Below, piece after piece: positions 15,334 to 23,300 of a DNA stretch of 64,000 bases (position 1 is the first letter of the stretch; each line of letters starts with the position of its first letter). A program made the position numbers and the translations under genes. Below the pieces are notes generated by a model. It was not told the DNA's origin, did not search any database, and saw only the letters and a program-made list of their open reading frames with translations. Origin of the DNA: a virus. The stretch covers positions 1 to 64,000 of the IMG/VR virus record IMGVR_UViG_3300044796_000662; one strand, written 5' to 3'.

Positions 15334-15672
15334 TCAGCTCCGTAGGCGCGGTCGAGGAACTGTCACGTCGTGGATCCAGAGCCCGAGCTTCGGCTTGCCG
15401 AACCAGGCGCACACCTGCATGAGCGGGTGACCCACGAGGTTGTGGACCGTCCAGGCATGACGCACGAAGCGGAAGCGGCGTCCCTCGAAGACCTTCGGGC
15501 AGAGACGCATGAGCAAGTCCACCGTGTCCGCGTTGTGCAACTCGACGGGAGGGCCACCATCCGCAATGTGCACGGTCACACGCAGCTCGTCGAGCCTCCG
15601 CATGTCGATTGTGCGGATAGAGCTGCGGGCGACGACCATCTCCCCGACCTGTACCAGCTCGTTGGGGATCAT
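15334..15672 (-). CDS. Unknown 112-aa protein
   Basis: Mixed protein with a short His/Trp-rich segment (R-H-A-W-T-V-H-N-L-V-G-H-P). ATGA overlap with the membrane protein upstream. The H-A-W...H-P-L-M string recurs in phage proteins I cannot name. Confidence 0.55.
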   Translation of the reverse strand: MIPNELVQVGEMVVARSSIRTIDMRRLDELRVTVHIADGGPPVELHNADTVDLLMRLCPKVFEGRRFRFVRHAWTVHNLVGHPLMQVCAWFGKPKLGLWIHDVTVPRPRLRS

Positions 15673-16019
15673 GCTCGTGGTCCCCTCATGATCTCGGACA
15701 GGGTATCGGCGAAGTAACGCGAGCGCTCCGGCCCATCGAGGTCTTTCAGCGTCCGCTCGACGTTCTCGATGAACTCCTGGCGGGCGCGGGCAATCTCGTG
15801 GCGCAGACGGTAGTAGCGCACGTCGATCAGAAGCCTCGAAACGCTCTTGTAGATGACGAACACTTGGAGAGCGCTGATCACGACAGCGATTCCGTAGGTG
15901 CCATGCCAGATGAGCACCCCCGAGGCGAAGAGGAGCAGGGCACTGAGCAGGAGCGGCAGGCAGCTCCCGAAGATGATGTGCGTGAGCCGCACGATCGGCA
16001 TGTTGTGGGTCGCACGCAT
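15669..16019 (-). CDS. Small membrane protein with two transmembrane helices
   Basis: 116 aa. Two hydrophobic helices (about residues 14-36 and 42-58) are followed by a charged cytoplasmic helix. The layout is compatible with a holin or accessory membrane protein; no family can be assigned. Separated by 3 nt from the upstream CoaB/aldolase-like gene. Confidence 0.6.
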   Translation of the reverse strand: MRATHNMPIVRLTHIIFGSCLPLLLSALLLFASGVLIWHGTYGIAVVISALQVFVIYKSVSRLLIDVRYYRLRHEIARARQEFIENVERTLKDLDGPERSRYFADTLSEIMRGPRA

Positions 16020-16022
16020 GAC

Positions 16023-17342
16023 TTACAGGCTGGCGAGCACCGGAGCGGGGAGACGCATCGCGGCGGGGACCTCGATGGTCAGGTTGTCGGTCCTGCCCTT
16101 GAGGTTGAAGTTGTCGTCGATGAACTTGATGACGTCGTCAGCGTTGATGTTCTTCGGGAACACGATGTTCGGCCCGTGCTTGTCGAGCATGACCGCGTAG
16201 ATCCGGCCGCTCGGCAGATCGAACGCCTTGAGCCCCTGGCTGGTGTTGCGGCCACACTGGTGAGAACCGCACTCGTACGGGCGCTGCGATGCCTCTGGCA
16301 CCACTGAACCCGGCTTCTTCGGGCAGTGGAAGTGGACGATGCAGTCCGCACCCGGGTGCTCACGGAAGATGATGCGCTGGCTCTGGCCGCCGACCGAGGG
16401 CTTGAAGCCGTACGCCTTGACCTGGTTGTTGTCCTTGGCCTCGACGAGCACGAGACCCGTCTTGTACAGGTCGTTGAAGTTCGACTTGCGGATCGACGTG
16501 AGGAACCGGCCGTTGCCGATGTTGACCGCGAAGTGGCCCACCGTGGAGCCCAGGAACGGCTTGTACGCGCCTTCCATGCGGCAGTGGTCCACCACCCGCC
16601 GCAGAGACTCCGGCACGTCCTGCGACTCCCACGACACGGAGGCGCCGCCTTCGACGACCGTTGAACGGGTGAAGGTCCCGTTGATGTGCCGCAGGACCGT
16701 CATCTCGATGAGGCCGTGGAGCGCCTCGATGCGGTCGGTCGTCTCGTGGTAGCGCGCCTGCTCGGGCGTGATGACCATGTTGAGCTTCGTCTCGCCGTCG
16801 TTGGCCAGCACGAGGTTGCAGGAGGACTTCTTGAGGAGCTTGAGCCCTTCGAGGTACTGCTCGTCAGGGGTACGTCCGAACGTCTGCTTGAAGCCCACGA
16901 GGAAGACGTCCTTACGAGTCTTGCGGATCTTCTGGATGACCTTGGGCAAAGGCTCCAGCGTCATGGTCTTGGTCCCTTCGTCCGTCCGCAGCCGGGTCTT
17001 CCGCTGGCCGAAGTTGTCGGTGAAGTGCCCGCCCATCACCTTGCCGTCGAAGTCCACCATCGCGCAGCTCATGAAGATGATCTTCGTGAGCGGGTCGGCG
17101 AGCACCTCGTCGAGCTTCTTGGACACGTCGTCCGGCGTGACCAGCTTGGAGAGCGGGTCACCCTGCCGCGTCAAGTGCACTTGGATCGAGTACCCGTCCA
17201 GAGGGTTGTGCGAGCCGTGGTAGAATTCGTCCCTGATCTGCAACGCGGTCTTGCCGGTCCCGCGTGCCGCGAGGGAAAGATGGGGGGCCACGTCGATGAA
17301 GGTCCCGCCGCCGAAGATGTGGACGATGCCTCGTGTTTCCAT
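16023..17342 (-). CDS. CoaB (phosphopantothenoylcysteine synthetase)-like domain fused to class II aldolase-like domain
   Basis: 439 aa. Residues ~5-225 follow the DFP/CoaB pattern: a glycine-rich G-G-G-T-F start, S-C-A-M-V-D-F near 90-100, V-G-F-K-Q-T-F and L-V-L-A-N-D. Residues ~270-400 resemble class II aldolases: F-N-D-L...G-L-V-L-V-E and H-P-G-A-D-C-I-V-H-F-H-C-P, where the two His could bind a metal. A fusion of these folds suggests cofactor or sugar-nucleotide chemistry, but the reaction is unknown. ATG 17342 is 11 nt after a GGTGTA element. Confidence 0.55.
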   Translation of the reverse strand: METRGIVHIFGGGTFIDVAPHLSLAARGTGKTALQIRDEFYHGSHNPLDGYSIQVHLTRQGDPLSKLVTPDDVSKKLDEVLADPLTKIIFMSCAMVDFDGKVMGGHFTDNFGQRKTRLRTDEGTKTMTLEPLPKVIQKIRKTRKDVFLVGFKQTFGRTPDEQYLEGLKLLKKSSCNLVLANDGETKLNMVITPEQARYHETTDRIEALHGLIEMTVLRHINGTFTRSTVVEGGASVSWESQDVPESLRRVVDHCRMEGAYKPFLGSTVGHFAVNIGNGRFLTSIRKSNFNDLYKTGLVLVEAKDNNQVKAYGFKPSVGGQSQRIIFREHPGADCIVHFHCPKKPGSVVPEASQRPYECGSHQCGRNTSQGLKAFDLPSGRIYAVMLDKHGPNIVFPKNINADDVIKFIDDNFNLKGRTDNLTIEVPAAMRLPAPVLASL

Positions 17343-17353
17343 GCTGTTTCTTC

Positions 17354-17415
17354 TACACCTCCAGGGCCGTCGAGTCCCCAAGAAAAGTTCCCTTACTAGG
17401 TGAAGCGGCGGTGTA
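17354..17415. promoter_or_regulatory. Divergent region with both half-sites
   Basis: TACACC 17354-17359 (11 nt from ATG 17342) and GGTGTA 17410-17415 (10 nt from ATG 17426), 50 bp apart. Confidence 0.6.
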
Positions 17416-17425
17416 TAAGTAGGAC

Positions 17426-17665
17426 ATGCCCACGATGACGGCTGAAGAGAAGGCACGGGAGGTCGAACGGCTCAAGGACCCTCGCCAGTGGCCCCTCTAC
17501 CCACGGATCCCTGTGAAGCGTTTCCGGAAGGACGAGAGCTACGAGTTCGGGATCGTGCTCGCCAACGGCGACGAGCCCGTGCCGGTCGTGTTCAACGAAG
17601 GCGTGCACGAGGCCAAGTTCGAGTCCATCGAGGCCATGGTGGACGCCGGCTGGATGGTGGACTGA
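17426..17665 (+). CDS. Unknown 79-aa protein
   Basis: ATG is 10 nt after a GGTGTA element with TAGGA between. Charged N-terminus and a compact beta-rich remainder ending G-W-M-V-D. Precedes the zinc-ribbon Nudix gene by 3 nt. Confidence 0.6.
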   Translation: MPTMTAEEKAREVERLKDPRQWPLYPRIPVKRFRKDESYEFGIVLANGDEPVPVVFNEGVHEAKFESIEAMVDAGWMVD

Positions 17666-17668
17666 AAC

Positions 17669-18352
17669 ATGAGCAGGTTCAACATCTGGGGGTACAAGGG
17701 TGAGGTACGAGACAGCCTGCCCATCCGCATCGTGGGTGACTTCGAAGAGGCGAAGCGGGACACGGACGACTCGTTCGACCAGGGCAAGCACACGAAGATC
17801 CTCGTGATTGACAATGCCGTGGGCAAGGTCGTCTATGCCCGCGAGGTCCAGTACGGTGCCCACTGCACCTACTGCGGCAAGCCGATGGGGGAGCAGAGCT
17901 GGCCGAAGAAGTGCCCTAGCCCGACCTGCGGACACCTCATGTACCTCAACCCGGTGCCTGTTGTTGTCACGCTCGTGCCCGTGGAAGTGTGGACGGGCTC
18001 CGTTGGACTGCTCATCATCCAACGAGGCATCCAGCCTGGTCGTGGGCTGTGGGCGCTCCCGGGCGGGTACATGGACGCCAAGGAGCAGTGGCAGGACGCC
18101 AGCGCCCGCGAGGTCTTCGAGGAAGTGAAGCTCCGGGTCCATCCGGACAAGATGAAGCTGTCCCACCTCGTCACGTCTTCGAACGGCCGGCTTCTCGTGT
18201 TCGGCGTGACGGAGACCGTGCCCTTCTCGGCGCTTCAGGACTTCCGGGCGAACGAGGAAGTCCTTGACATCAAAGTGATTCACCAGGCGATCCCGCTGGT
18301 CTTCCCGCTCCACACGGAGGCTGCCGAGCGCTTCTTCAGGTCCGCTGCGTGA
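17669..18352 (+). CDS. Zinc-ribbon Nudix hydrolase (NudC-like)
   Basis: 227 aa. A four-Cys zinc ribbon (C-T-Y-C ... C-P-S-P-T-C) at about 69-92 precedes a Nudix domain with L-W-A-L-P-G-G-Y then R-E-V-F-E-E-V near 130-155. Zinc ribbon plus Nudix is the NudC/NADH-pyrophosphatase arrangement (also mRNA NAD-decapping), although the box lacks the exact NudC S-Q-P-W-P-F-P-x-S tail. An NAD-related substrate would fit this window. Confidence 0.75.
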   Translation: MSRFNIWGYKGEVRDSLPIRIVGDFEEAKRDTDDSFDQGKHTKILVIDNAVGKVVYAREVQYGAHCTYCGKPMGEQSWPKKCPSPTCGHLMYLNPVPVVVTLVPVEVWTGSVGLLIIQRGIQPGRGLWALPGGYMDAKEQWQDASAREVFEEVKLRVHPDKMKLSHLVTSSNGRLLVFGVTETVPFSALQDFRANEEVLDIKVIHQAIPLVFPLHTEAAERFFRSAA

Positions 18353-18370
18353 CCCGTGGACCTTCAGCCC

Positions 18371-18931
18371 TCAGTTCAGCGAGAGACGGCCCGTGCGGAG
18401 GGCGGAGACCTTCGCACGCAAGAGCTTGTTCCACTGGTCTCGGAAGGTCTCGTCCGGGGAGATGCCCCCTTCGAGGATCTCTCGGATGGCGGAGAGGCAG
18501 AGCTGCTCGGCCTGAGCGTCGTCGATGCCGTGGAACTGCTCGATGACGTCAGGAGGGTGCAGGTAGGTGTAGCCGTCGTCCACGAAGTCCGGGTCCGGTG
18601 CCGGGAAGTGGTCGGGATCGATGGTGAGGATCTGGAATTCGTAGGCCGCTTCAGGGTAGATGCGAGCGGCCGGAGCGAGCCCCTGGACGTCGCGCAGGCA
18701 GACCACCGTGACGATCCACCACTCCCACCACGGGTGCGCTCCGGGGCGGTTCAGGAGCCACGAGGAGACCGTAGCCTCCTGCTCCGGCCCCTCATCCGTA
18801 GGGCGGAGCAGCCAGGCCCTTCCTGCCGGTCCTTCTTCGTCGGGCGCTCGCAAAGGTTCCTCGTCGTTCCACCTCTGCGAGTCAATCAAAACGTCTTCGA
18901 TGCGGGACCGAGGATTCGAGCTGGTGGTCAT
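18371..18931 (-). CDS. Unknown 186-aa protein
   Basis: Trp-rich segment near residue 67 (W-W-E-W-W-I-V-T-V-V) and an acidic middle. TAAGGAAG precedes ATG 18931; a GGTGTA element 18 nt upstream is embedded in the last codons of the AAA+ gene. Family unknown. Confidence 0.55.
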   Translation of the reverse strand: MTTSSNPRSRIEDVLIDSQRWNDEEPLRAPDEEGPAGRAWLLRPTDEGPEQEATVSSWLLNRPGAHPWWEWWIVTVVCLRDVQGLAPAARIYPEAAYEFQILTIDPDHFPAPDPDFVDDGYTYLHPPDVIEQFHGIDDAQAEQLCLSAIREILEGGISPDETFRDQWNKLLRAKVSALRTGRLSLN

Positions 18932-18940
18932 GAGGCTTCC

Positions 18941-20182
18941 TTAGAGGATTACACCGTTCGCCTTCGATTCCGCGGGGGTAGCCGATGGTGCGGTCGCCTT
19001 CTCGTTGCGCGCCTTCTCCGCCTTCTCGGCTTTCTTGAGCAGCTCGATCATGTGCGCGATGGTTTTGGAGACGTGCTCCACCTCGTCGTACTTGAGTTCG
19101 AGGGCGATGCCTCGGACGTAGTCCTGCGAGAGCCCATCGGTCATCTCGATGAACGCTTCCAGCTTCAGCGGGTCGAGCGTGACCTTGTGCTCGTCGAGGT
19201 AGCGCGTGAAGAGCACGCGCCGCTGGTCTGTGTTGGGGAGTCCGAACTTGACCCACGTGTCGATGCGGCCTGGTCGCAGCATCCCGGGGTCGAAGCCATC
19301 GGTCTTGTTCGCCGTCATGAGCACGCTGACGTGCGGGTGATCGGTCTTGAAACGCTGAAGGATGTCGAGGAGCGTCGGCAGACCCTTGCCTGGATCGGCC
19401 TTGTCCACGTCGTCGATCATCAGGAAGTCTGGCGCGAGGTGGGTCAGCAAGAAGGTGATGTCGCGCACGTGCACGTGACCGAGGCTCGACGCGTCCAGCT
19501 TCAGCGTGCGATGCCCGAGCTTCTCCGCGAAGGCGATCACGAAGCTCGATTTGCCCGTCCCCGCGTCGCCATAGAACATGTAGCTGCGGGGAACCTTGTC
19601 CATCGCGAACCGTCGATGGCGGCCGACCAGGTGATCGAAGTCCGCCTGCGTGTCGCCGAACATGGGGTTCGGGATCTCGCTGAAGGTCGCGAACTCGGAC
19701 TTCGTTCCCGAGCCCCACTGGCCAGGCCCGATCGTCACGTGCAAGCGGCCTTCGTAGCCGTCCCACAAACCCTTGAGGATCTCGGAAAAGTCGATCCCCT
19801 TCGTGTGGTAGAAGCTCTCCTCCGGACCGTTGTTCGAGTAGGTGTACTCGACGAAGAAGAGCGAGCCCATGTTCTTGTGGGACGCCTGGATGACGTCCAT
19901 GTACTCGGTCAGCGAGAACCTCCGGATGGTGAACTGCTCGTAGAGGTTCGTGCCGAAGAAGAGCGAGACGAACTGCTCGTTGCGGGTCTCTTCGAGTCCC
20001 AACCGCTCAATGAGCTGTTCCAGAGCGTTGCGCTTGGCCGGGGCGTAGATCCCCTCGATCGAGTCCACGATGGACAGCGCCTTGACAGCGACTTGAAGGA
20101 GCGTGTCCCCTCGGGCGGGGAGCTTCGGAACGATGTCGCTAGCGAGCTTCAAGGTGAGCTTGACGCTCTTGGGGATCATCAT
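18941..20182 (-). CDS. AAA+ ATPase
   Basis: 413 aa. Walker A G-D-A-G-T-G-K-S-S near residue 205, Walker B F-L-M-I-D-D-V-D near 253, sensor 1 T-A-N-K-T-D near 293 and an arginine-finger region R-P-G-R-I-D. The ATPase resembles the BCS1/FtsH-like classical clade; the N-terminal 190 residues are specific to this protein. The C-terminus is Lys/Glu-rich coil. Could remodel proteins or DNA complexes; the partner is unknown. Double ATG at 20182/20179; the first is 10 nt from a palindromic TACACCGCGGTGTA. Confidence 0.8.
   Translation of the reverse strand: MMIPKSVKLTLKLASDIVPKLPARGDTLLQVAVKALSIVDSIEGIYAPAKRNALEQLIERLGLEETRNEQFVSLFFGTNLYEQFTIRRFSLTEYMDVIQASHKNMGSLFFVEYTYSNNGPEESFYHTKGIDFSEILKGLWDGYEGRLHVTIGPGQWGSGTKSEFATFSEIPNPMFGDTQADFDHLVGRHRRFAMDKVPRSYMFYGDAGTGKSSFVIAFAEKLGHRTLKLDASSLGHVHVRDITFLLTHLAPDFLMIDDVDKADPGKGLPTLLDILQRFKTDHPHVSVLMTANKTDGFDPGMLRPGRIDTWVKFGLPNTDQRRVLFTRYLDEHKVTLDPLKLEAFIEMTDGLSQDYVRGIALELKYDEVEHVSKTIAHMIELLKKAEKAEKARNEKATAPSATPAESKANGVIL
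18950..18955 (-). promoter_or_regulatory. GGTGTA element within AAA+ gene end
   Basis: 18 nt before ATG 18931; encodes G-V in the AAA+ C-terminus N-G-V-I-L. Confidence 0.45.
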
Positions 20183-20192
20183 GCGCAACCAG

Positions 20193-20206
20193 TACACCGC
20201 GGTGTA
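20193..20206. promoter_or_regulatory. Perfect 14-bp palindrome TACACCGCGGTGTA
   Basis: Half-sites 10 nt from the AAA+ ATG and 11 nt from ATG 20218. The two would sterically exclude simultaneous polymerase binding. Confidence 0.65.
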
Positions 20207-20217
20207 GGAGTACCTAG

Positions 20218-21351
20218 ATGGATCAGCCCTTCGCCGAGATACTTGGGGCGGCGGCCGCACGGACAGCGGAGACAGAGTTCCAACCCACGGCCGAGACGTT
20301 CCTTCGGCTGAGGGCAGCTCTGGACGCCTACGAGGCCGTGGCTCGCTGCCAGGGTGAAGCTCAGGTCATGGAGCGGGTGTTCGGGGCGCTCAATGCCGAG
20401 GTGCCAGCGAATCTCGTCAAGGTGACCAAGGAACAGGTCAACATCACGGTCATCGAGCTGAGGAACGCGCTGAACGCAGTCCTTGAGCATCTCGGCCCCG
20501 TGACAGCGAAGACCAACGGCGTGCACGTTTCTGCTCCAGTCCCGCCCCCACCTGCCCCGCTCACGGCGCCCGTTCTGACGGCCAGCACACTCATCAAGCG
20601 GGCAGCCAAAACTCCTCTGACGAAGGATGTGGAAGGCGCGAGGCGCGTGCTCAAGGAGATCGGTGACCTTCGTCGCACGGGTGTGGGCGACATGAGCCCC
20701 CTTCGCCTTCTGCCTCTCCTCCAGGCGATAGCGGCAGAGGCGAGGTACCTGGTCGAGCAGCTCCCAGAGAACGACCCCCTGCACAGGATGCTCGTCAACG
20801 AGTTTCGCCAGATCGTCAAGTTCAAGGAGGACGCGAACATCTCGGACTTCATCAACGGGCTGTCCCATGGAGCCCGAGGGGATTGGACCGAGATCGCTCG
20901 TGAGAACCGAGCCGCTGTCGCACGGTTCGACAAGGCGCTGGCCAAGGTCGAGAAGGAAGCGGCACCAGAGCTTCCCAAGGTGGAGACCACGGTCGCGTCC
21001 GTGCGCTTCCCCAAGCTCCTGAGGCTCATCCAGGAGAGCGGCAAGCTCCCGATCATCGGCGGCTTGGAGATCAAAGAGCGGCTCGACCACATCAAGAACG
21101 AGCTTGGCATCGAGGCGACGTGGTACGAGTGCGAGAAGAAGAGCCCCCGCCAGCTCGATACCATCGTGGCCAGATTGTCGAGCGGCAAGACACCTGCGGT
21201 GGTCTTGCTTGAGCACTTCATCTCAAGCACCGCCATCCGGACGATCATGAAGGCGTGCGAGACGGCTCACGTCCAGTACGTGACCGCAGGCAGGGGCGGC
21301 ACCGGAGCCCTCGAACTCGCGTTCATGGCCCTCGAAGGCCGGTTGCAGTAG
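20218..21351 (+). CDS. DUF2325-like C-terminal domain protein
   Basis: 377 aa. Long helical N-terminus, a proline-rich linker near 108-120, further helices, and a C-terminal ~95 residues (P-I-I-G-G-L-E-I-K-E-R ... V-V-L-L-E-H-F-I-S) that resemble the Rossmann-like DUF2325 domain. Divergent from the AAA+ gene across a 14-bp perfect palindrome. Ends TAG 1 nt before a tRNA gene on the other strand. Confidence 0.55.
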   Translation: MDQPFAEILGAAAARTAETEFQPTAETFLRLRAALDAYEAVARCQGEAQVMERVFGALNAEVPANLVKVTKEQVNITVIELRNALNAVLEHLGPVTAKTNGVHVSAPVPPPPAPLTAPVLTASTLIKRAAKTPLTKDVEGARRVLKEIGDLRRTGVGDMSPLRLLPLLQAIAAEARYLVEQLPENDPLHRMLVNEFRQIVKFKEDANISDFINGLSHGARGDWTEIARENRAAVARFDKALAKVEKEAAPELPKVETTVASVRFPKLLRLIQESGKLPIIGGLEIKERLDHIKNELGIEATWYECEKKSPRQLDTIVARLSSGKTPAVVLLEHFISSTAIRTIMKACETAHVQYVTAGRGGTGALELAFMALEGRLQ

Positions 21352-21424
21352 CGCTCCCGGCAGGATTTGAACCCGCGACATCCGACACTAGAGGGCCGGC
21401 GCTCTGCCACTGAGCTACGGGAGC
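21352..21424 (-). tRNA. tRNA with apparent CUA (amber) anticodon and 8-nt loop
   Basis: Folds by hand into a cloverleaf: acceptor GCTCCCG/CGGGAGC, D-arm GCTC...GAGC, anticodon stem CCGGC/GTCGG, T-arm GCGGG/CCTGC with TTCAAAT loop, discriminator G, no encoded CCA. The anticodon loop is CCTCTAGT, 8 nt instead of 7; the triplet after the invariant-type T is CTA. This reads as a UAG suppressor, possibly with a bulged C or an expanded loop. The anticodon assignment is by eye. Confidence 0.75.
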
Positions 21425-21430
21425 AATGAG

Positions 21431-21503
21431 TGGGGCTTACGGGGTTCGAACCCGTGCTGACCGGAGGTTAGAAGTCCGCGCTCTGCCGCTGAGCTAAAGC
21501 CCC
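21431..21503 (-). tRNA. tRNA with apparent CUA (amber) anticodon
   Basis: Acceptor GGGGCTT/AAGCCCC, D-arm GCTC...GAGC, T-arm ACGGG/CCCGT with loop TTCGAAC, discriminator A, no CCA. Anticodon stem CGGAC/CTCCG has a C-C mismatch next to the loop TTCTAAC, giving anticodon CTA. Reading TCT (Arg) instead would need a much worse stem. The 5' half also encodes the C-terminus of the HNH gene 21468-22253. Confidence 0.75.
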
Positions 21504-22253
21504 AAGAGACTTGAGATGCTCGTACCGTCGTACTGTGTTGTCGATGAACTCCTGGTAGGTTTGCGTGCCCTTCTCCTTGTTGCAAGGGAAGCAACAAGGC
21601 AGGCAGTTGTCAAGATCGTAGCCCCTGTTGTTGTCTCTGCGATCGATCCCACCCTTCTTCACCCCCATTTCCCGGAGCTGAAGAACATGGGGGTCGGCAC
21701 TTGGAGCCCGATTGCAATAGTGGCACGGGCTTGTGACCAGAACCCTGAACTGCTCTGGGGTCAGCGGTACAGACCTGTTAGCACGGCGCATTGCAGACCT
21801 GTATGCTGAAAGCTCTGGTACCCATGGGTTAGGGTTTCTTGTAGCTCTGGTTCTGGAGGACGTAAGCTCTCGTGCCAAGCACCCACAAGATTGTGAGCCC
21901 CCTCGTCGCAGGAGGTGCCCCGTGATCACCTTGATCGTGCCGCAATCGCATCGGCATTCCCAGCGATATGTCCTGTTCTTGCTCCTGGCGACCTTTTGCA
22001 AGACCACCAGACGGCCGAATCTTTGACCTGTCAGGTCAGACACCTTGGCCCGCATCCTCTGGCTGGCCAGTTCCTTCGAGAGACAACCACACGACTGCGT
22101 TGCTCCCGAAGTCAGGTGATTGCGGCGTACCATACGCGATACCCCGCAATCACAGCGGCACCACAAACGCACGTGGCGTCCGTACTCAGGAGTATCCCCT
22201 GTTACAGTGAGACGTCCGAATTTCCGACCTACAAGTTCCCGCTGGTCTTGCAC
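21468..22253 (-). CDS. HNH homing-type endonuclease with two DNA-binding repeats
   Basis: 261 aa. Two copies of a ~55-residue module (G-R-K-F-G-R-L-T-V and G-Q-R-F-G-R-L-V-V, each followed by W-x-C-x-C-D-C-G and S-C-G-C-L) bind zinc and probably DNA. The C-terminus has C-H-Y-C ... G-G-I-D-R-R-D-N-N-R-G-Y ... C-F-P-C-N, an HNH nuclease. Base composition is less GC-rich than its neighbours, suggesting recent arrival. GTG start; its last 12 codons and TAA stop lie inside the tRNA at 21431-21503. Confidence 0.8.
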   Translation of the reverse strand: MQDQRELVGRKFGRLTVTGDTPEYGRHVRLWCRCDCGVSRMVRRNHLTSGATQSCGCLSKELASQRMRAKVSDLTGQRFGRLVVLQKVARSKNRTYRWECRCDCGTIKVITGHLLRRGGSQSCGCLARELTSSRTRATRNPNPWVPELSAYRSAMRRANRSVPLTPEQFRVLVTSPCHYCNRAPSADPHVLQLREMGVKKGGIDRRDNNRGYDLDNCLPCCFPCNKEKGTQTYQEFIDNTVRRYEHLKSLGALAQRQSADF

Positions 22254-22621
22254 GCTCTAGGTGACGTACAAGTGGATTCTTGTCCAGAAGGCGTGCGAGA
22301 GTGACAGAGGGCCAAGGGTAGTCTCTGAACGAGCCTCTTACCCCCAGACCCCACCACGATGGCGGTCATCGAATCACCGAGATCCGGCTCTCGAAATCGG
22401 ACTACGGGAACGTCGGCATCCTCGGCACGATAGTACAGAGCGCGCAGGTGCTTCTCTGTTGGCACGGACAAGAACGCCAAGATGTTCGACTCGGAGTACC
22501 AGGACTTGGTGTCGAGATGGTGTGCCAGGCAGTATTCAACAACGGCATGCATTCCTTGCACTGCCTGCTGACCTGGGGGCAGGTCTGCCCGCACGATCAC
22601 GAATAGCTTACGTGCCTGCAT
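22229..22621 (-). CDS. Pth2-like peptidyl-tRNA hydrolase
   Basis: 130 aa. The N-terminal string F-V-I-V-R-A-D-L-P-P-G-Q-Q-A-V-Q-G-M-H-A matches the PTH2 motif (V-V-R-x-D-L, G-K-A-A-Q, H-A), and the C-terminal T-A-I-V-V-G matches its last strand. PTH2 frees tRNA from stalled peptidyl-tRNA. The last ~25 codons look altered where the HNH gene overlaps by 25 nt, so the original 3' end may have been replaced by the HNH insertion. GGAGAAGG precedes ATG 22621. Confidence 0.7.
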   Translation of the reverse strand: MQARKLFVIVRADLPPGQQAVQGMHAVVEYCLAHHLDTKSWYSESNILAFLSVPTEKHLRALYYRAEDADVPVVRFREPDLGDSMTAIVVGSGGKRLVQRLPLALCHSRTPSGQESTCTSPRACKTSGNL

Positions 22622-22835
22622 CGTCCTTCTCCATCTGCGCATCGTAGGCGTCGTCCAAGGAGAAGACCTCGGTCGTCTCCTTCTTGACACAGCACCCGCA
22701 CCCGTGGCGGCATTCGCGCACGCGCGTGAAGCCCTCCTTGATCCACTCGTCCCCGCTGTAGCGAAGATGCCAGCCCTTCATCGTGAGGTAGCTGACCATG
22801 TGCACTTCACGCATCGACAGACCGCAGCACGTCAT
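22608..22835 (-). CDS. Small cysteine-rich protein
   Basis: 75 aa with Cys clusters T-C-C-G and C-R-H-G-C-G-C-C near residues 45-52, probably zinc-binding. ATGA and 14-nt overlaps with its neighbours. Ends D-A-Q-M-E-K-D-D, weakly like the acidic tails discussed in the findings. Confidence 0.55.
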   Translation of the reverse strand: MTCCGLSMREVHMVSYLTMKGWHLRYSGDEWIKEGFTRVRECRHGCGCCVKKETTEVFSLDDAYDAQMEKDDAGT

Positions 22836-23008
22836 CACTTCTCTCCGTCGTCGTTGGTCAGGGGCTTCGCGCACCTGCACTTGTGTTCGTCGCACGTCTT
22901 CGCGCCTACGAACGGAACGCATGAAACCCAGCGGGCCTGCTTATCGCAGACCCCCTGAGTCTGGATGGCGTTGCCGTCTTCGTCCTCACGCCATGTCTGG
23001 CAGTTCAT
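22835..23008 (-). CDS. Small zinc-binding protein
   Basis: 57 aa with six Cys and one His (C3, C21, C30, C39, then H-K-C-R-C), likely one zinc site. ATGA junctions on both sides. Function unknown. Confidence 0.55.
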   Translation of the reverse strand: MNCQTWREDEDGNAIQTQGVCDKQARWVSCVPFVGAKTCDEHKCRCAKPLTNDDGEK

Positions 23009-23298
23009 GGGATGTAGACCGTGTCCTCTCCGCGCTCCTCCGCGAGGGTGTTCTCCACGCGAAGAAACGCGCGGGTCTCCTCGATGAGCGCCATGCGCTT
23101 GCAGCCTGCTTCGTGTTCGCCTGCTGTTCGGTCGGCCCCAAAGTTCGAATGCCGGTACTGAAGCGCCTCGCACTCGGGGCAACACGAAGCGTACTCCGCG
23201 TGACAGTGGCAGGCCGTGTTGACCTGCCCCGACCACTCGCCATCGAGGGCGAGCTGGAGCAGGTCGGCCATGATCTGGTTGGTCGAGCGGGGGTCCAT
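23005..23298 (-). CDS. Small Cys/His-rich protein
   Basis: 97 aa. C-H-C-H-A-E-Y-A-S-C-C-P-E-C near residues 30-43 suggests a zinc knuckle; the C-terminus is helical. Two nucleotides separate it from the upstream gene. Confidence 0.55.
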   Translation of the reverse strand: MDPRSTNQIMADLLQLALDGEWSGQVNTACHCHAEYASCCPECEALQYRHSNFGADRTAGEHEAGCKRMALIEETRAFLRVENTLAEERGEDTVYIP

Positions 23299-23300
23299 GT

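Noticed and set aside
18356-20311. 651-codon open frame on the + strand
   Set aside because: It is the antisense of the AAA+ and 18371 genes, which have clear motifs; high GC and strong third-position bias keep the complementary frame open.
21352-21503. Genome-wide amber recoding
   Set aside because: TAG ends many genes exactly at sensible boundaries, including five CTAG convergent junctions, so UAG clearly serves as a stop here.
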